Part shown: in pieces, positions 8,988 to 16,625 of the stretch
How positions within the stretch are numbered: position 1 is the stretch's first letter
Layout of the letters: every line of letters starts with the position of its first letter
Assembly: GCA_910579075.1 (NCBI GenBank)
Contig: CAJTSV010000022.1
Location: 5,828 to 33,957, forward strand
DNA from: an uncultured Eubacterium sp.
Lineage (GTDB): Bacteria > Bacillota > Clostridia > Lachnospirales > Lachnospiraceae
Length of the DNA: 28,130 bases
Direction of reading: 5' to 3'
The notes under the pieces: model-generated
What the model saw: the letters and a program-made list of their open reading frames with translations, nothing else
What the model was told of the DNA's origin: nothing
Databases searched by the model: none
Position numbers and translations under genes: made by a program

Positions 8988-9323
8988 ATGATTTGGTATG
9001 AACATTTGTATCTGGGGGAAAGCATCCCGAAAAAAAATGCAAAAATCAGGCGTTTAAAATGGAAAATCAGCCACAGGGCATTTCTGGGCAATCTGTATCT
9101 TATTGTACTGTGCAGGTACGGTACCGGCCTGCTGGAAATTATTCCGGCAAGGGAGCTGAAGCAGAAGTGCTATCCCAGGCAGAACCTGTATGTTGCAGGC
9201 CTTGCGAAAGGCTATCAGGAAGCGCTGGAAACAGCAGCAGCCATTGTGGCAGATGTGTATAAGAATACAGGCGGGGTAAAGAGCTTTTTTGGGCAGCATA
9301 AAAAGGCAGGTGACGGTATATGA
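8988..9323 (+). CDS. Small unknown protein preceding the DUF2953 gene
   Basis: 111 residues, basic (many Lys/Arg), without a clear membrane segment or catalytic motif. I do not recognise it. ATG 8988 has AAGGAG five bases upstream; the ATG at 8984 would stop after five codons. The stop overlaps the next start (ATGA at 9320-9323), the classical sign of translational coupling, so it probably works with the DUF2953 and GerW-type genes downstream, in a sporulation context. It is in the right codon style for the genome and is probably real. Confidence 0.7.
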   Translation: MIWYEHLYLGESIPKKNAKIRRLKWKISHRAFLGNLYLIVLCRYGTGLLEIIPARELKQKCYPRQNLYVAGLAKGYQEALETAAAIVADVYKNTGGVKSFFGQHKKAGDGI

Positions 9324-10435
9324 TAAAAACAATCGGACTGTTTTTACTGATGCTGCTGAAAATATGCGGGTGGCTGCTTCTGGCAGCTGTCCTTCTGCTT
9401 CTTATCGTGCTGCTGCTTGTCTGCTTTGTGCCTGTACGCTATGATGCGTCTGTGGAAAATGACAGAATTATGGACGGCAGCGGCGGTCCGTTCAAAAATA
9501 TCCGCATGCGGGTAAATGTCAGCTGGCTGCTGCGTTTTATCCATGTATCAGCAGGTTATGGCCCAAACGGGCTGGATGTGGATATCCGGACAGCCGGAAT
9601 TCATGTCCAAAAGGCACTGGCCTGGCTGCAGGGAAGAAAAAAGGCAAAGCAGGGCCGCAGAAAAAAGCACAGCCAGGACACAGGTTCCAGCGAGCCTGCT
9701 GCAAAACCGGAAGCTTCCGAAACGCCGGGGCTGGAAAATCAGGAACCAGAACTGCGCGCAGCTTCGATATCCGAAAATCCAGAAAGCCAGGAAAAACTGC
9801 AGAAAGCTTCGATATCCGAAAATCCGGAAAGCCAGGAAAAACTGCAGGCGGCTTTGGAACCTGAAAATCTGGAAAAATCATCAGAAAAGCAGGAAGCTTC
9901 GGTTTCTGAAAAAATGGAACAGGCAGCAGATTTTGAAAAAAACAACGCAGAATATACAGCAAAACCAGCCGGAAAAAAGAAAAAGCAAAAAAGGGCGTTC
10001 CAGAAAAAAACGAAAGTAAAACGGGAGAAAAAAGAGCCCGGTTCTGGAGCATTTCATAAAATCCGGGATAAATACAGGCAGTTTCGAAAAGAATATACCG
10101 ACGAAACAAACAGGCATGCCGTGAAATGCTTATGGAAAGAGCTCTGTTTTCTGCTGCGCCACTATAAGCCGCGCAGGATGGAAGCCGATATCGAATTTTC
10201 ACTTGCAGACCCGGCGCGGACAGGCATGGCCGTGGGCATGTTCAGCCTGATTCCAGTGATATACCGTTATCCATGCAGCATTGTTGCGGATTTTTCATCA
10301 GACAGGCTGTACGCAGAGGGCCGTTTTTTTGTAAAGGGAAAAGTAACGGTATTTATATTTCTGTTAAGCCTGCTGCATCTGATTCGCGACAGGGAATTCC
10401 GTAAAACAGTCCGAAGGATGTTAAAGCGCGGCTGA
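9320..10435 (+). CDS. DUF2953 domain protein (membrane-anchored, probable sporulation-associated)
   Basis: 371 residues. One strong membrane segment at about residues 10-35 (leucine-rich), then a short conserved part, then a long Lys/Glu-rich disordered region (about residues 110-245), and a C-terminal part with FSLADPARTGMAVGMFSLIP and a second hydrophobic stretch (TVFIFLLSLLHLI). The ADPA-TG-A-G pattern and the position directly before a ytfJ-type gene fit DUF2953 proteins of endospore formers; their biochemical role is not established. The disordered part contains an almost exact 45-bp tandem repeat (9761-9850). Translation is coupled to the upstream gene by a 4-base overlap. Confidence 0.8.
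   Translation: MIKTIGLFLLMLLKICGWLLLAAVLLLLIVLLLVCFVPVRYDASVENDRIMDGSGGPFKNIRMRVNVSWLLRFIHVSAGYGPNGLDVDIRTAGIHVQKALAWLQGRKKAKQGRRKKHSQDTGSSEPAAKPEASETPGLENQEPELRAASISENPESQEKLQKASISENPESQEKLQAALEPENLEKSSEKQEASVSEKMEQAADFEKNNAEYTAKPAGKKKKQKRAFQKKTKVKREKKEPGSGAFHKIRDKYRQFRKEYTDETNRHAVKCLWKELCFLLRHYKPRRMEADIEFSLADPARTGMAVGMFSLIPVIYRYPCSIVADFSSDRLYAEGRFFVKGKVTVFIFLLSLLHLIRDREFRKTVRRMLKRG
9761..9850 (+). repeat. Two-copy 45-bp tandem repeat in the DUF2953 gene
   Basis: Copies 9761-9805 and 9806-9850 differ at one base in the first 42 positions. They encode ASISENPESQEKLQ twice in the disordered region; weaker copies (EPENLEKSSEKQ, ASVSEKMEQ) follow, suggesting past expansion of this repeat. Confidence 0.9.
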
Positions 10436-10554
10436 CAGGGGCAGCGTCGTATGATTACGGTACCATAAAATCCGGCCATGCAGCCGGAAGCCGCTGCATT
10501 CGCATGGAAGGAGCAGCACAGCAATCTATTTTTGAGAAACAGGAGGAAAAACAG

Positions 10555-10983
10555 ATGTCAGATAACAGTTTCAGCTCTACAGTTGCATCTTTATTTAAGG
10601 GGATGGACAGCTTTATTACGACAAAGACGGTCGTAGGGGATGTCGTGCACATTGGCGATACCATTATCCTTCCGCTGGTAGATGTTACATTCGGCCTGGG
10701 TGCAGGTGCATTTTCCTGGGAGAATAAAAACAACGGGAGCGGCGGCCTGGGCGGAAAAATCACGCCAAGCGCTGTGCTTGTCATTCAAAACGGCACAACC
10801 AAGCTGGTCAATGTAAAAAATCAGGACGGCATTACGAAGATACTGGACATGATACCGGATTTTGTAAACAAGTTTACATCCAAAGACAAATCCCAGGAAA
10901 TCGACCCGCAGGCACAGAAAAAAGCGGCAGAAGAACTGGAAAGCCAGCTCGGCCAGTCTGTGGAACATGTATCAGCAGAATAG
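10555..10983 (+). CDS. ytfJ: GerW/YtfJ family sporulation protein
   Basis: 142 residues from ATG 10555, chosen for AGGAGG eight bases upstream; an earlier in-frame ATG at 10504 has no comparable site. The Spore_YtfJ pattern is clear: an N-terminal helix (LFKGMDSFITTKTVVGDVVHIGDTIILPL as a run of conserved positions), then VTFGLGAGAF, a glycine-rich GSGGLGGKITPSAVLVI, and a C-terminal charged helix. GerW/YtfJ proteins are made during sporulation and in Bacillus and Streptomyces affect germination properties; the molecular role is not settled. It follows the DUF2953 gene after about 120 bases, an arrangement common in spore formers. Confidence 0.93.
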   Translation: MSDNSFSSTVASLFKGMDSFITTKTVVGDVVHIGDTIILPLVDVTFGLGAGAFSWENKNNGSGGLGGKITPSAVLVIQNGTTKLVNVKNQDGITKILDMIPDFVNKFTSKDKSQEIDPQAQKKAAEELESQLGQSVEHVSAE

Positions 10984-11346
10984 ATGCCGGAAAATAAATA
11001 CCAGAAAGAAGCAGCGCTGTTTTTACGGATGCCGGACGGGCGGCGCTGCACGCTGCGGATGTTCCCTGCCTGGAATGCCGGTACCGTCAGGCTGCTGGCC
11101 CTGTATGCGGGAAAAGCTTTCTATAAGCGGAGCACCCTGTGCAGCGCGGCCGTCCCGGCATTCTGGCTGTTATCCGCAGAACAGATTATATCCGCATATC
11201 AGAAGGCACGCGATAATTGCGCCTGCAATCCAGACGCTTTCCAGCAGCATCATAATTACCATTCCGACTGCAATCCAAAACATTGCAAATCCGCATATCT
11301 TTTTCATATATCCACTTCGATTCTGTCAAATTTAACCCCTGCCTGA
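10984..11346 (+). CDS. Doubtful ORF directly after the GerW gene
   Basis: An open frame of 120 codons begins at the base after the GerW stop. It has no visible ribosome site, no recognisable family, and its second half runs antisense through the better supported small gene at 11170-11307 on the other strand, where its protein becomes His/Cys/Asn-rich and unlike a normal protein. The first 60 codons look more normal (leucine, alanine, glycine rich). It may be spurious, or a decayed coupled gene. Confidence 0.2.
   Translation: MPENKYQKEAALFLRMPDGRRCTLRMFPAWNAGTVRLLALYAGKAFYKRSTLCSAAVPAFWLLSAEQIISAYQKARDNCACNPDAFQQHHNYHSDCNPKHCKSAYLFHISTSILSNLTPA
11170..11307 (-). CDS. 45-residue two-segment membrane protein
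   Basis: Reading the minus strand from ATG at 11307 to TAA at 11170 gives a 45-residue protein: MKKICGFAMF start, two hydrophobic segments (about residues 5-21 and 25-41) with a short ESVW turn, and a NLFCG end. The Lys-Lys N-terminus and even hydrophobicity are typical of a real small membrane protein. It has a good promoter of its own (11365-11394, minus strand), which serves nothing else nearby. The ribosome site is weak (GAAGTGG about five bases upstream). I cannot assign a function. It sits next to sporulation and ribosomal genes, but on the opposite strand to the former. Confidence 0.6.
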   Translation of the reverse strand: MKKICGFAMFWIAVGMVIMMLLESVWIAGAIIACLLICGYNLFCG

Positions 11347-11364
11347 CGGCACAGGGTACCTTAT

Positions 11365-11394
11365 ATTATATGAGGCGGGATTCCATTTAGTCCA
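11365..11394 (-). promoter_or_regulatory. Promoter for the small membrane protein
   Basis: On the minus strand TGGACT (11389-11394), an 18-base spacer and TATAAT (11365-11370). The -10 region also reads CATATAAT, close to the -10 consensus of sporulation sigma E/K, so mother-cell expression is an alternative. The -35 borders the T-run of the rpmB terminator. Confidence 0.6.
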
Positions 11395-11395
11395 C

Positions 11396-11438
11396 AAAAA
11401 AAAGCCGCCAGTGATTTTCGGTTTTCATCACTGACAGC
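11396..11438 (-). terminator. Rho-independent terminator of rpmB
   Basis: On the minus strand a 12-bp stem (GCTGTCAGTGAT / ATCACTGGCGGC with two G-U pairs; plus-strand arms 11404-11415 and 11427-11438), an 11-base loop, then eight T (11396-11403). It lies 13 bases after the rpmB stop. Confidence 0.93.
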
Positions 11439-11450
11439 CTGTTCTTCGGA

Positions 11451-11636
11451 CTATGCCCGTTCAACTTTACCAGATTTTAAGCAGGAAGTACAAACATACA
11501 GCTTCTTTGTAGCTCCGTTTACTTTGCATCTGACAGATTTAATGTTTGGTTTAAACATTCTATTTGTCTTTCTATTGGAATGACTCACATTGTGACCGAA
11601 AAGAACGCCTTTCCCACAAACTGAACATTTTGCCAT
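11451..11636 (-). CDS. rpmB: 50S ribosomal protein L28
   Basis: 61 residues from the ATG at 11636, chosen because AGGAGG lies seven bases upstream (plus-strand 11644-11649); a longer frame would swallow that site. MAKCSVCGKG at the start and CTSCLK near the end are the paired CxxC motifs of the zinc-binding form of L28. HNVSHSNRKTNRMFKPNI is the core rRNA-binding stretch of the family. It is a single-gene unit with its own promoter and terminator, divergent from asp23-fakA-recG, an arrangement widespread in Firmicutes. Confidence 0.98.
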   Translation of the reverse strand: MAKCSVCGKGVLFGHNVSHSNRKTNRMFKPNIKSVRCKVNGATKKLYVCTSCLKSGKVERA

Positions 11637-11675
11637 CGTAACACCTCCTTGCATCTGCGAGTGTTCAAAATCCCG

Positions 11676-11695
11676 GCCTGACGCGTATTTCAGGC
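11676..11695 (-). promoter_or_regulatory. Hairpin in the rpmB leader
   Basis: GCCTGA (11676-11681) and TCAGGC (11690-11695) form a perfect 6-bp stem within the first 30 bases of the predicted rpmB transcript. It may be an RNA stability or autogenous control element; there is no direct evidence for binding by L28. Confidence 0.35.
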
Positions 11696-11708
11696 TGGCA
11701 ACATGATT

Positions 11709-11737
11709 ATTCTATCAGAAGCAATGCATAAATGCAA
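11709..11737 (-). promoter_or_regulatory. rpmB promoter
   Basis: On the minus strand TTGCAT (plus 11732-11737), a 17-base spacer and TAGAAT (plus 11709-11714), giving a leader of about 65 bases before rpmB. Confidence 0.75.
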
Positions 11738-11775
11738 TACGAAAATTCATTTTTTTCGAAAATGTAAAATTATAG

Positions 11776-11804
11776 TTTTCTTTTTGCGAAAAAGCGGTTA
11801 TAAT
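11776..11804 (+). promoter_or_regulatory. Promoter of the asp23-fakA-recG operon
   Basis: TATAAT at 11799-11804 with a weak TTTTCT 17 bases upstream (11776-11781), in a very AT-rich divergent intergenic region. The leader would be about 40 bases. Confidence 0.65.
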
Positions 11805-11851
11805 ATCTTTTAACTGGAAGAATATGATACAAAAATGATTGGAGGTATGCT

Positions 11852-12211
11852 ATGAAAGGGCAGTTTGAAAATGAATATGGCAGGGTTGTCATTGGAAGCG
11901 AAGTCATTGCAACCTATGCAGGCTCCGTAGCGGTCGAGTGCTTTGGCATCGTCGGCATGGCTGCTGTCAATGTAAAAGACGGCATCGTAAGATTACTGAA
12001 AAAAGATTACCTTACCCATGGTATAAATGTAACCATTGATGAGAACAATGAAATTACGATTAATTTTCATGTTATTATTTCCTATGGCGTAAGCATCAGC
12101 ACGGTGACAGACAATTTAATCGGCACCGTAAAGTATCGTGTAGAAGAATTCACAGGAATGCACATCAAAAAAATCAACATTTTTGTTGAAGGCGTCCGCG
12201 TGATTGATTAA
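11852..12211 (+). CDS. Asp23/Gls24 family envelope stress response protein
   Basis: 119 residues, the usual length. The pattern is typical: YGRVVIGSEVIATYAGSVAVECFGIVGMA at the start, a short charged turn, INFHVIISYGVSISTVTDNL, and a C-terminal KINIFVEGVRVID. Family members (YloU in Bacillus, Asp23 in Staphylococcus) are small, abundant and linked to cell-envelope homeostasis. GGAGG lies six bases before ATG. The gene is followed directly by the fakA homologue, the standard yloU-yloV pair. Confidence 0.96.
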   Translation: MKGQFENEYGRVVIGSEVIATYAGSVAVECFGIVGMAAVNVKDGIVRLLKKDYLTHGINVTIDENNEITINFHVIISYGVSISTVTDNLIGTVKYRVEEFTGMHIKKINIFVEGVRVID

Positions 12212-12224
12212 GGAGGATTTGAAG

Positions 12225-13898
12225 GTGGAAATCAATTCGATAAATTCGATAAACGCTGCGGTTCTGGCTAAAATGTTTTTAAACGGCGCAAAAAACCTGG
12301 ATTCCAAAAAGGAATGGATTAACGAGCTGAACGTATTTCCGGTTCCGGACGGTGACACCGGCACAAACATGACCATGACGATTATGTCGGCGGCAAAGGA
12401 AGTCAGTGCGATTGAAAACCCGGATATGGCATCGATTGCAAAAGCGATATCGTCCGGTTCCCTGCGCGGGGCAAGGGGAAATTCCGGCGTTATTTTATCA
12501 CAGCTGTTCCGCGGTTTTACAAAGGTGATTGGCAAAGAGAAGGAAATCACAGTGCCGGTTCTTGCTGCGTCATTCCAAAAAGCCGTGGAAACGGCATACA
12601 AGGCTGTTATGAAGCCGAAGGAGGGCACGATTTTAACCGTTGCAAGGGGCGCTGCGGACAAGGCAGCCGAGCTGGCGGAGGAAACGGACGACCTTGTTTA
12701 TTTTCTGGAAGAAGTCATAAAAGAAGCGGAGCTTGTGCTGAAAAAAACGCCGGACATGCTGCCGGTATTAAAACAGGCAGGCGTGGTGGATTCCGGCGGG
12801 CAGGGGCTTGTTGTCATTTTGCAGGGGACGTTTGACGCGCTGCTTGGAAAAGAAATAGACTATACCATCGAGGCAGATGCTTCTTCACAGGTACGCAAAA
12901 TTACAAAAGAAACCGAAGCGGAAATTAAATTTGGCTATTGCACGGAATTTATTATTGTATTGAACAGGCCGCTTTCAGATAAGGAAGAACACAAATACAA
13001 ATCATTTTTGGAATCCATTGGTGACTCAATTGTAGTGGTAGCAGACGAGGAAATCGTAAAGACCCATGTACATACCAATGACCCGGGACTTGCAATCCAG
13101 GAAGCGCTGGCACATGGTTCTTTAAGCAAAATCAAAATTGACAATATGCGCGAGGAGCATCAGGAACGGCTGATAAAAGACGCCGAAAAACTGGCGGAAA
13201 AACAGGCGCAAAAACGGCAGCAGGAAGAAGCGCCGCATAAGGATATCGGATTTATTGCAGTTTCTGCCGGTGCGGGATTGAGCGAGGTCTTTCAGGGGCT
13301 TGGCGCGGATTATATGATTGAAGGCGGGCAGACGATGAACCCAAGCACGGAAGATATTTTAAATGCGGTCAGCAGGGTAAATGCAGACCATGTCTTCGTG
13401 CTTCCAAACAATAAAAATATCATTCTGGCTGCAAACCAGGCCGCTGCTTTGTCCGAAGACAAAAAGGTGCATGTGATTCAGACCAAAACGATTCCGCAGG
13501 GAATTACAGCGCTTATTAATTTTATTCCGGAACAGACGGCAGAAGAAAACGAAGCCCGCATGGCCGAAGAAATCCAGAACGTAAAAACGGGCCAGGTCAC
13601 GTATGCCGTCCGCGATACGGTCATTGACGACCGGGAAATTCATCAGGATGACTATATGGGAATCGGGGATAAGACGATTCTGGCTGCAGGACGTGATTTA
13701 GAGCAGGTGACGCTGGAAATGGCAGAATGCATGATTGATGAGGAATCTGCGATTGTCAGCATCTATTACGGCGAGGATGTCAGCCAGGAAGCAGCAGAAG
13801 CCATCGCGGAGAAAATATCCGAAAAGCATGCTGAGGTCGAAGTCGAGGTGCACAGCGGCGGGCAGCCGATTTACTATTACCTCATTTCTGTAGAATAG
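12225..13898 (+). CDS. fakA: Fatty acid kinase ATP-binding subunit (DAK2/DhaL domain, YloV)
   Basis: 557 residues. The N-terminal DhaL (DAK2) kinase domain carries FPVPDGDTGTNM (P41-N48), the metal/ATP site, and SLRGARGNSGVILSQLFRG. Middle and C-terminal domains (CTEFIIVL, then ISVSAGAGLSEVF-like IAVSAGAGLSEVF, and VSIYYGEDVS) match FakA, which phosphorylates fatty acids held by a FakB (DegV) partner; no fakB is in this window. GTG at 12225 is chosen because AGGAGG ends eight bases upstream, overlapping the asp23 stop; the TTG at 12204 would lie inside the upstream gene. The stop is 14 bases from recG, so these are co-transcribed. Confidence 0.95.
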   Translation: MEINSINSINAAVLAKMFLNGAKNLDSKKEWINELNVFPVPDGDTGTNMTMTIMSAAKEVSAIENPDMASIAKAISSGSLRGARGNSGVILSQLFRGFTKVIGKEKEITVPVLAASFQKAVETAYKAVMKPKEGTILTVARGAADKAAELAEETDDLVYFLEEVIKEAELVLKKTPDMLPVLKQAGVVDSGGQGLVVILQGTFDALLGKEIDYTIEADASSQVRKITKETEAEIKFGYCTEFIIVLNRPLSDKEEHKYKSFLESIGDSIVVVADEEIVKTHVHTNDPGLAIQEALAHGSLSKIKIDNMREEHQERLIKDAEKLAEKQAQKRQQEEAPHKDIGFIAVSAGAGLSEVFQGLGADYMIEGGQTMNPSTEDILNAVSRVNADHVFVLPNNKNIILAANQAAALSEDKKVHVIQTKTIPQGITALINFIPEQTAEENEARMAEEIQNVKTGQVTYAVRDTVIDDREIHQDDYMGIGDKTILAAGRDLEQVTLEMAECMIDEESAIVSIYYGEDVSQEAAEAIAEKISEKHAEVEVEVHSGGQPIYYYLISVE

Positions 13899-13912
13899 CC
13901 GGGAGGGTTTCC

Positions 13913-15970
13913 ATGGATATTTCATCACCAATCACAGGCGTGAAAGGGGTGGGAGCTAAGACGGAACAGCTGTTTCAAAAAACAGGAGTATACACCGTGG
14001 GTGATATACTCCTTCGTTTTCCGCGCGAATATGCGAAATTTCCGGCTCCCGCTGAAATCAGCAGTGCCCGTGCCGGACAAAAACAGGCGCTGCTTGTGCA
14101 TGTGGACGCGCCTGCTGTCGTAAAGCGCACGCGCACGATGCAGGTAACGGTCTGTACCGGAAGGCATCTGGAATCACAGATGGAATTTTTGTGGTTCCGG
14201 ATGCCTTATGTACGAAATACGCTCCAGAAAGGACAGACGTATATCCTGTATGGGATGGTGCAGGAAAAACGCGGGCAGCTGTCTATGGAGCAGCCGGCCA
14301 TATATACCCCGTCCCAGTATGAAGACATCTGCGGCACGCTGCAGCCGGTATATGGCCTGACAGCCGGGCTTTCCAACAACCTGTACAAAAAGACGCTGCG
14401 CCAGGTACTTGAATCCGGCCTTTTGATACCGGAATATCTCCCGGCATGCACAAGACAGAAGTACGGGCTGTGTGAATATAATTATGCCGTTTCGCAGATT
14501 CATTTCCCGTCAGATTTTGATGCACTGACACAGGCGAGAAAGAGGCTTGTATTTGATGAATTTTTCCTGTTTGTGCTCTGCATGCAGATGCAGAAGGAAC
14601 AGGGACAGAAGATAGAAAACCAGTTTCGGATTGCAAACGGGCATCTGTTAGGGCCGCTTTTGGAAAAGCTGCCATACCGCCTGACCGGCGCACAGCTGCG
14701 CGTTTTGGAGGAAATCCAGCACGACCTGCAGGGGCCGCATATAATGCAGCGCCTGATACAGGGAGATGTGGGCTCCGGAAAGACTATTCTTGCATTTTTT
14801 ACGATGTACCTGGTTTCACAAAGCGGCTGCCAGTCTGCCATTATGGCACCGACCGAGGTGCTGGCGGTGCAGCATTACGAGACGTTTTCACAGTACATAG
14901 AGCTGCTTGGCATTAAGGCGCATCTGGTACTGCTGACAGGCTCCATGACAGCCCGGGAGAAGCGCCGGGCTTATGAACGCCTGCAGCTTTTTTCCGATGC
15001 CATGGTAATCGGCACCCATGCGCTGTTTCAGGAAAAGGCGGTCTATGACTGCCTGGCGCTTGTTATTACCGACGAGCAGCACCGTTTTGGCGTCAGGCAG
15101 CGGGAAACCTTTGCCTTAAAAGGCGAAAGCCCGCATATTCTGGTTATGAGTGCCACGCCGATTCCGCGCACGCTTGCGATTATCCTCTACGGCGACCTGG
15201 ATATTTCTGTCGTTGACGAGGTTCCGGCGAAACGGCTTCCGGTTAAAAACTGCGTTGTCGGCACGGGATGGCGGCCGAATGCCTATGCGTTTATCCGCCG
15301 CGAAATAGAAGCCGGGCATCAGGCTTATGTTATCTGCCCGCTTGTCGAGGAAAGCGAGCATGCGGAAGGCGAAAATGTCATCGATTATGCCGCGGCATTA
15401 AAGGAAGCCCTGCCGGAGCATATCGAGGTGGCTTTCCTGCATGGAAAGATGCGCGCGGATATGAAAAACCGGATTATGGAAGAATTTGCCGCCAATAAAA
15501 TCCAGGTGCTTGTTTCTACGACTGTTGTCGAAGTCGGCGTGAATGTGCCGAATGCAACCGTTATGATGATAGAGGATGCCCAGCGTTTCGGCCTGGCCCA
15601 GCTGCACCAGCTGCGCGGACGCGTCGGGCGCGGGGAAGCGCAGTCTTACTGCATTATGGTAAATACCTCAGATTCCAAAAGCGCCGCAAAAAGGCTGGAT
15701 GTGCTGAATAAGACAAACGACGGGTTTCAGATTGCCAGCGAGGATTTGAAGCTGCGCGGGCCGGGGGATTTTTTCGGAATCCGACAGAGCGGGGATATGG
15801 AGTTTCAGCTTGCGGATATTTACCAGGATTCGCGCATCCTGCAGCAGGCGTCTGAGGAAGCACAGAGAATCCTGACTCAGGACCGGGAGCTGGAGCTGCC
15901 GGAGCATTGGGAGCTGCGCAAAAGAGTCCGCAGCCAGTTTGACGGACAGGCGGAGCTGCTCAATCTGTAG
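13913..15970 (+). CDS. recG: ATP-dependent DNA helicase RecG
   Basis: 685 residues, the usual length. An N-terminal wedge/OB domain (about 1-180) is followed by a superfamily 2 helicase core: Walker A GDVGSGKT (residues 284-291), the DEQH box (387-390, DEQHRFGVRQR) and SATPIPRT (413-420), then motif VI QLRGRVGRG and the conserved C-terminal GPGDFFGIRQSG. RecG remodels stalled replication forks and Holliday junctions. The start has GGGAGG seven bases upstream. It is the last gene of the asp23-fakA-recG operon; no classical T-run terminator follows, only an array of hairpins. Confidence 0.98.
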   Translation: MDISSPITGVKGVGAKTEQLFQKTGVYTVGDILLRFPREYAKFPAPAEISSARAGQKQALLVHVDAPAVVKRTRTMQVTVCTGRHLESQMEFLWFRMPYVRNTLQKGQTYILYGMVQEKRGQLSMEQPAIYTPSQYEDICGTLQPVYGLTAGLSNNLYKKTLRQVLESGLLIPEYLPACTRQKYGLCEYNYAVSQIHFPSDFDALTQARKRLVFDEFFLFVLCMQMQKEQGQKIENQFRIANGHLLGPLLEKLPYRLTGAQLRVLEEIQHDLQGPHIMQRLIQGDVGSGKTILAFFTMYLVSQSGCQSAIMAPTEVLAVQHYETFSQYIELLGIKAHLVLLTGSMTAREKRRAYERLQLFSDAMVIGTHALFQEKAVYDCLALVITDEQHRFGVRQRETFALKGESPHILVMSATPIPRTLAIILYGDLDISVVDEVPAKRLPVKNCVVGTGWRPNAYAFIRREIEAGHQAYVICPLVEESEHAEGENVIDYAAALKEALPEHIEVAFLHGKMRADMKNRIMEEFAANKIQVLVSTTVVEVGVNVPNATVMMIEDAQRFGLAQLHQLRGRVGRGEAQSYCIMVNTSDSKSAAKRLDVLNKTNDGFQIASEDLKLRGPGDFFGIRQSGDMEFQLADIYQDSRILQQASEEAQRILTQDRELELPEHWELRKRVRSQFDGQAELLNL

Positions 15971-16063
15971 CAGTTATCCGTTTGCGGCATGAAATATGGG
16001 CCGGAAAGAAGACTGGTGCACCCGGGAAATCCCGCGGCACATCAGCCTTCTTTCCTGTTTCAT

Positions 16064-16214
16064 CAGCCTTTCTATGCAGGAGATACTGCAATCCGGCTTA
16101 TTCCAGCCTTCCTATGCAGGCAATGCTGCAAATCCGGCTTTTCCAGCCTTCTTATACAGCTTTCTGCAATCCGGCTTTATCAGCCTTCCTGTGCAGTATT
16201 CTGCAATCCGGCTT
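16064..16214. repeat. Tandem array of four hairpin-forming units between recG and the SASP gene
   Basis: Units start at 16064, 16104, 16144 and 16181 (periods 40, 40, 37) and end at 16214. Each holds CAGCCTT, then TGCAG (or ACAG) and CTGCA separated by 4-6 bases, then TCCGGCTT. The inner TGCAG/CTGCA forms a stem and the outer AGCC/GGCT can pair as well, so every unit folds alone on either strand. The gap lies between two convergent genes. All three forward frames are open through it, but this is a consequence of the repeat. Confidence 0.85.
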
Positions 16215-16235
16215 CCGGCAGCTGCCAGAGAAATG

Positions 16236-16454
16236 TTATTCCATGATTTCGTCTCCGCCAGCCATTTGTCTTTCCTGGGCTTCAATCATCTTTTTCACCA
16301 TATAACCGCCCACGGAACCGTTCTGGCGGGAAGTCAGGTCACCGTTGTAGCCTTCTTTTAACGGTACGCCGAGCTCGTCTGCGACCTCGAATTTAAAACG
16401 GTTTAATGCTCCCTTTGCCTCTGGTACTGCGTTCTGATTAGAATGATTACTCAT
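16236..16454 (-). CDS. Alpha/beta-type small acid-soluble spore protein
   Basis: 72 residues. The family core is plain: EAKGALNRFKFEVADELGV (including the GPR protease cleavage region around FEVADE), LKEGYNGDLTSRQNGSVGGYMVKKMI, and a short acidic end. These proteins coat spore DNA and protect it from UV and heat and are degraded at germination. AGGAGG lies nine bases before ATG. The gene stands alone and is expected to be made in the forespore under sigma G. The unit converges with recG, separated by the hairpin array. Confidence 0.97.
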   Translation of the reverse strand: MSNHSNQNAVPEAKGALNRFKFEVADELGVPLKEGYNGDLTSRQNGSVGGYMVKKMIEAQERQMAGGDEIME

Positions 16455-16511
16455 AGTGAATTGCCTCCTTTATCTTGAGTGGTGTTTGTAAACTGTTTTT
16501 GTTTACGGGAT

Positions 16512-16518
16512 TATTATG
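16512..16518 (-). promoter_or_regulatory. Sigma-G-like -10 element of the SASP gene
   Basis: On the minus strand CATAATA fits the -10 of forespore sigma G. A convincing -35 is not visible at the expected distance. The 5' leader contains an inverted repeat GTAAAC/GTTTAC (16488-16493 / 16501-16506). Confidence 0.35.
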
Positions 16519-16590
16519 TCCGTTTCTTTTTTTCTTACACTGGTAACTGCTGCCAGCACAGGCAGAAAGTGGATGATATAATCTGACGTA

Positions 16591-16619
16591 TTGCTATTTT
16601 TCTGAAAATTGTATATAAT
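16591..16619 (+). promoter_or_regulatory. Promoter of the free-standing RNA
   Basis: TTGCTA (16591-16596), a 17-base spacer and TATAAT (16614-16619); start expected near 16626. Confidence 0.75.
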
Positions 16620-16625
16620 ATAAAG

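Noticed and set aside
15982..16361. Three overlapping plus-strand frames after recG
   Set aside because: All three frames are open because of the hairpin repeats; the proteins are repetitive, lack ribosome sites and overlap the SASP gene.
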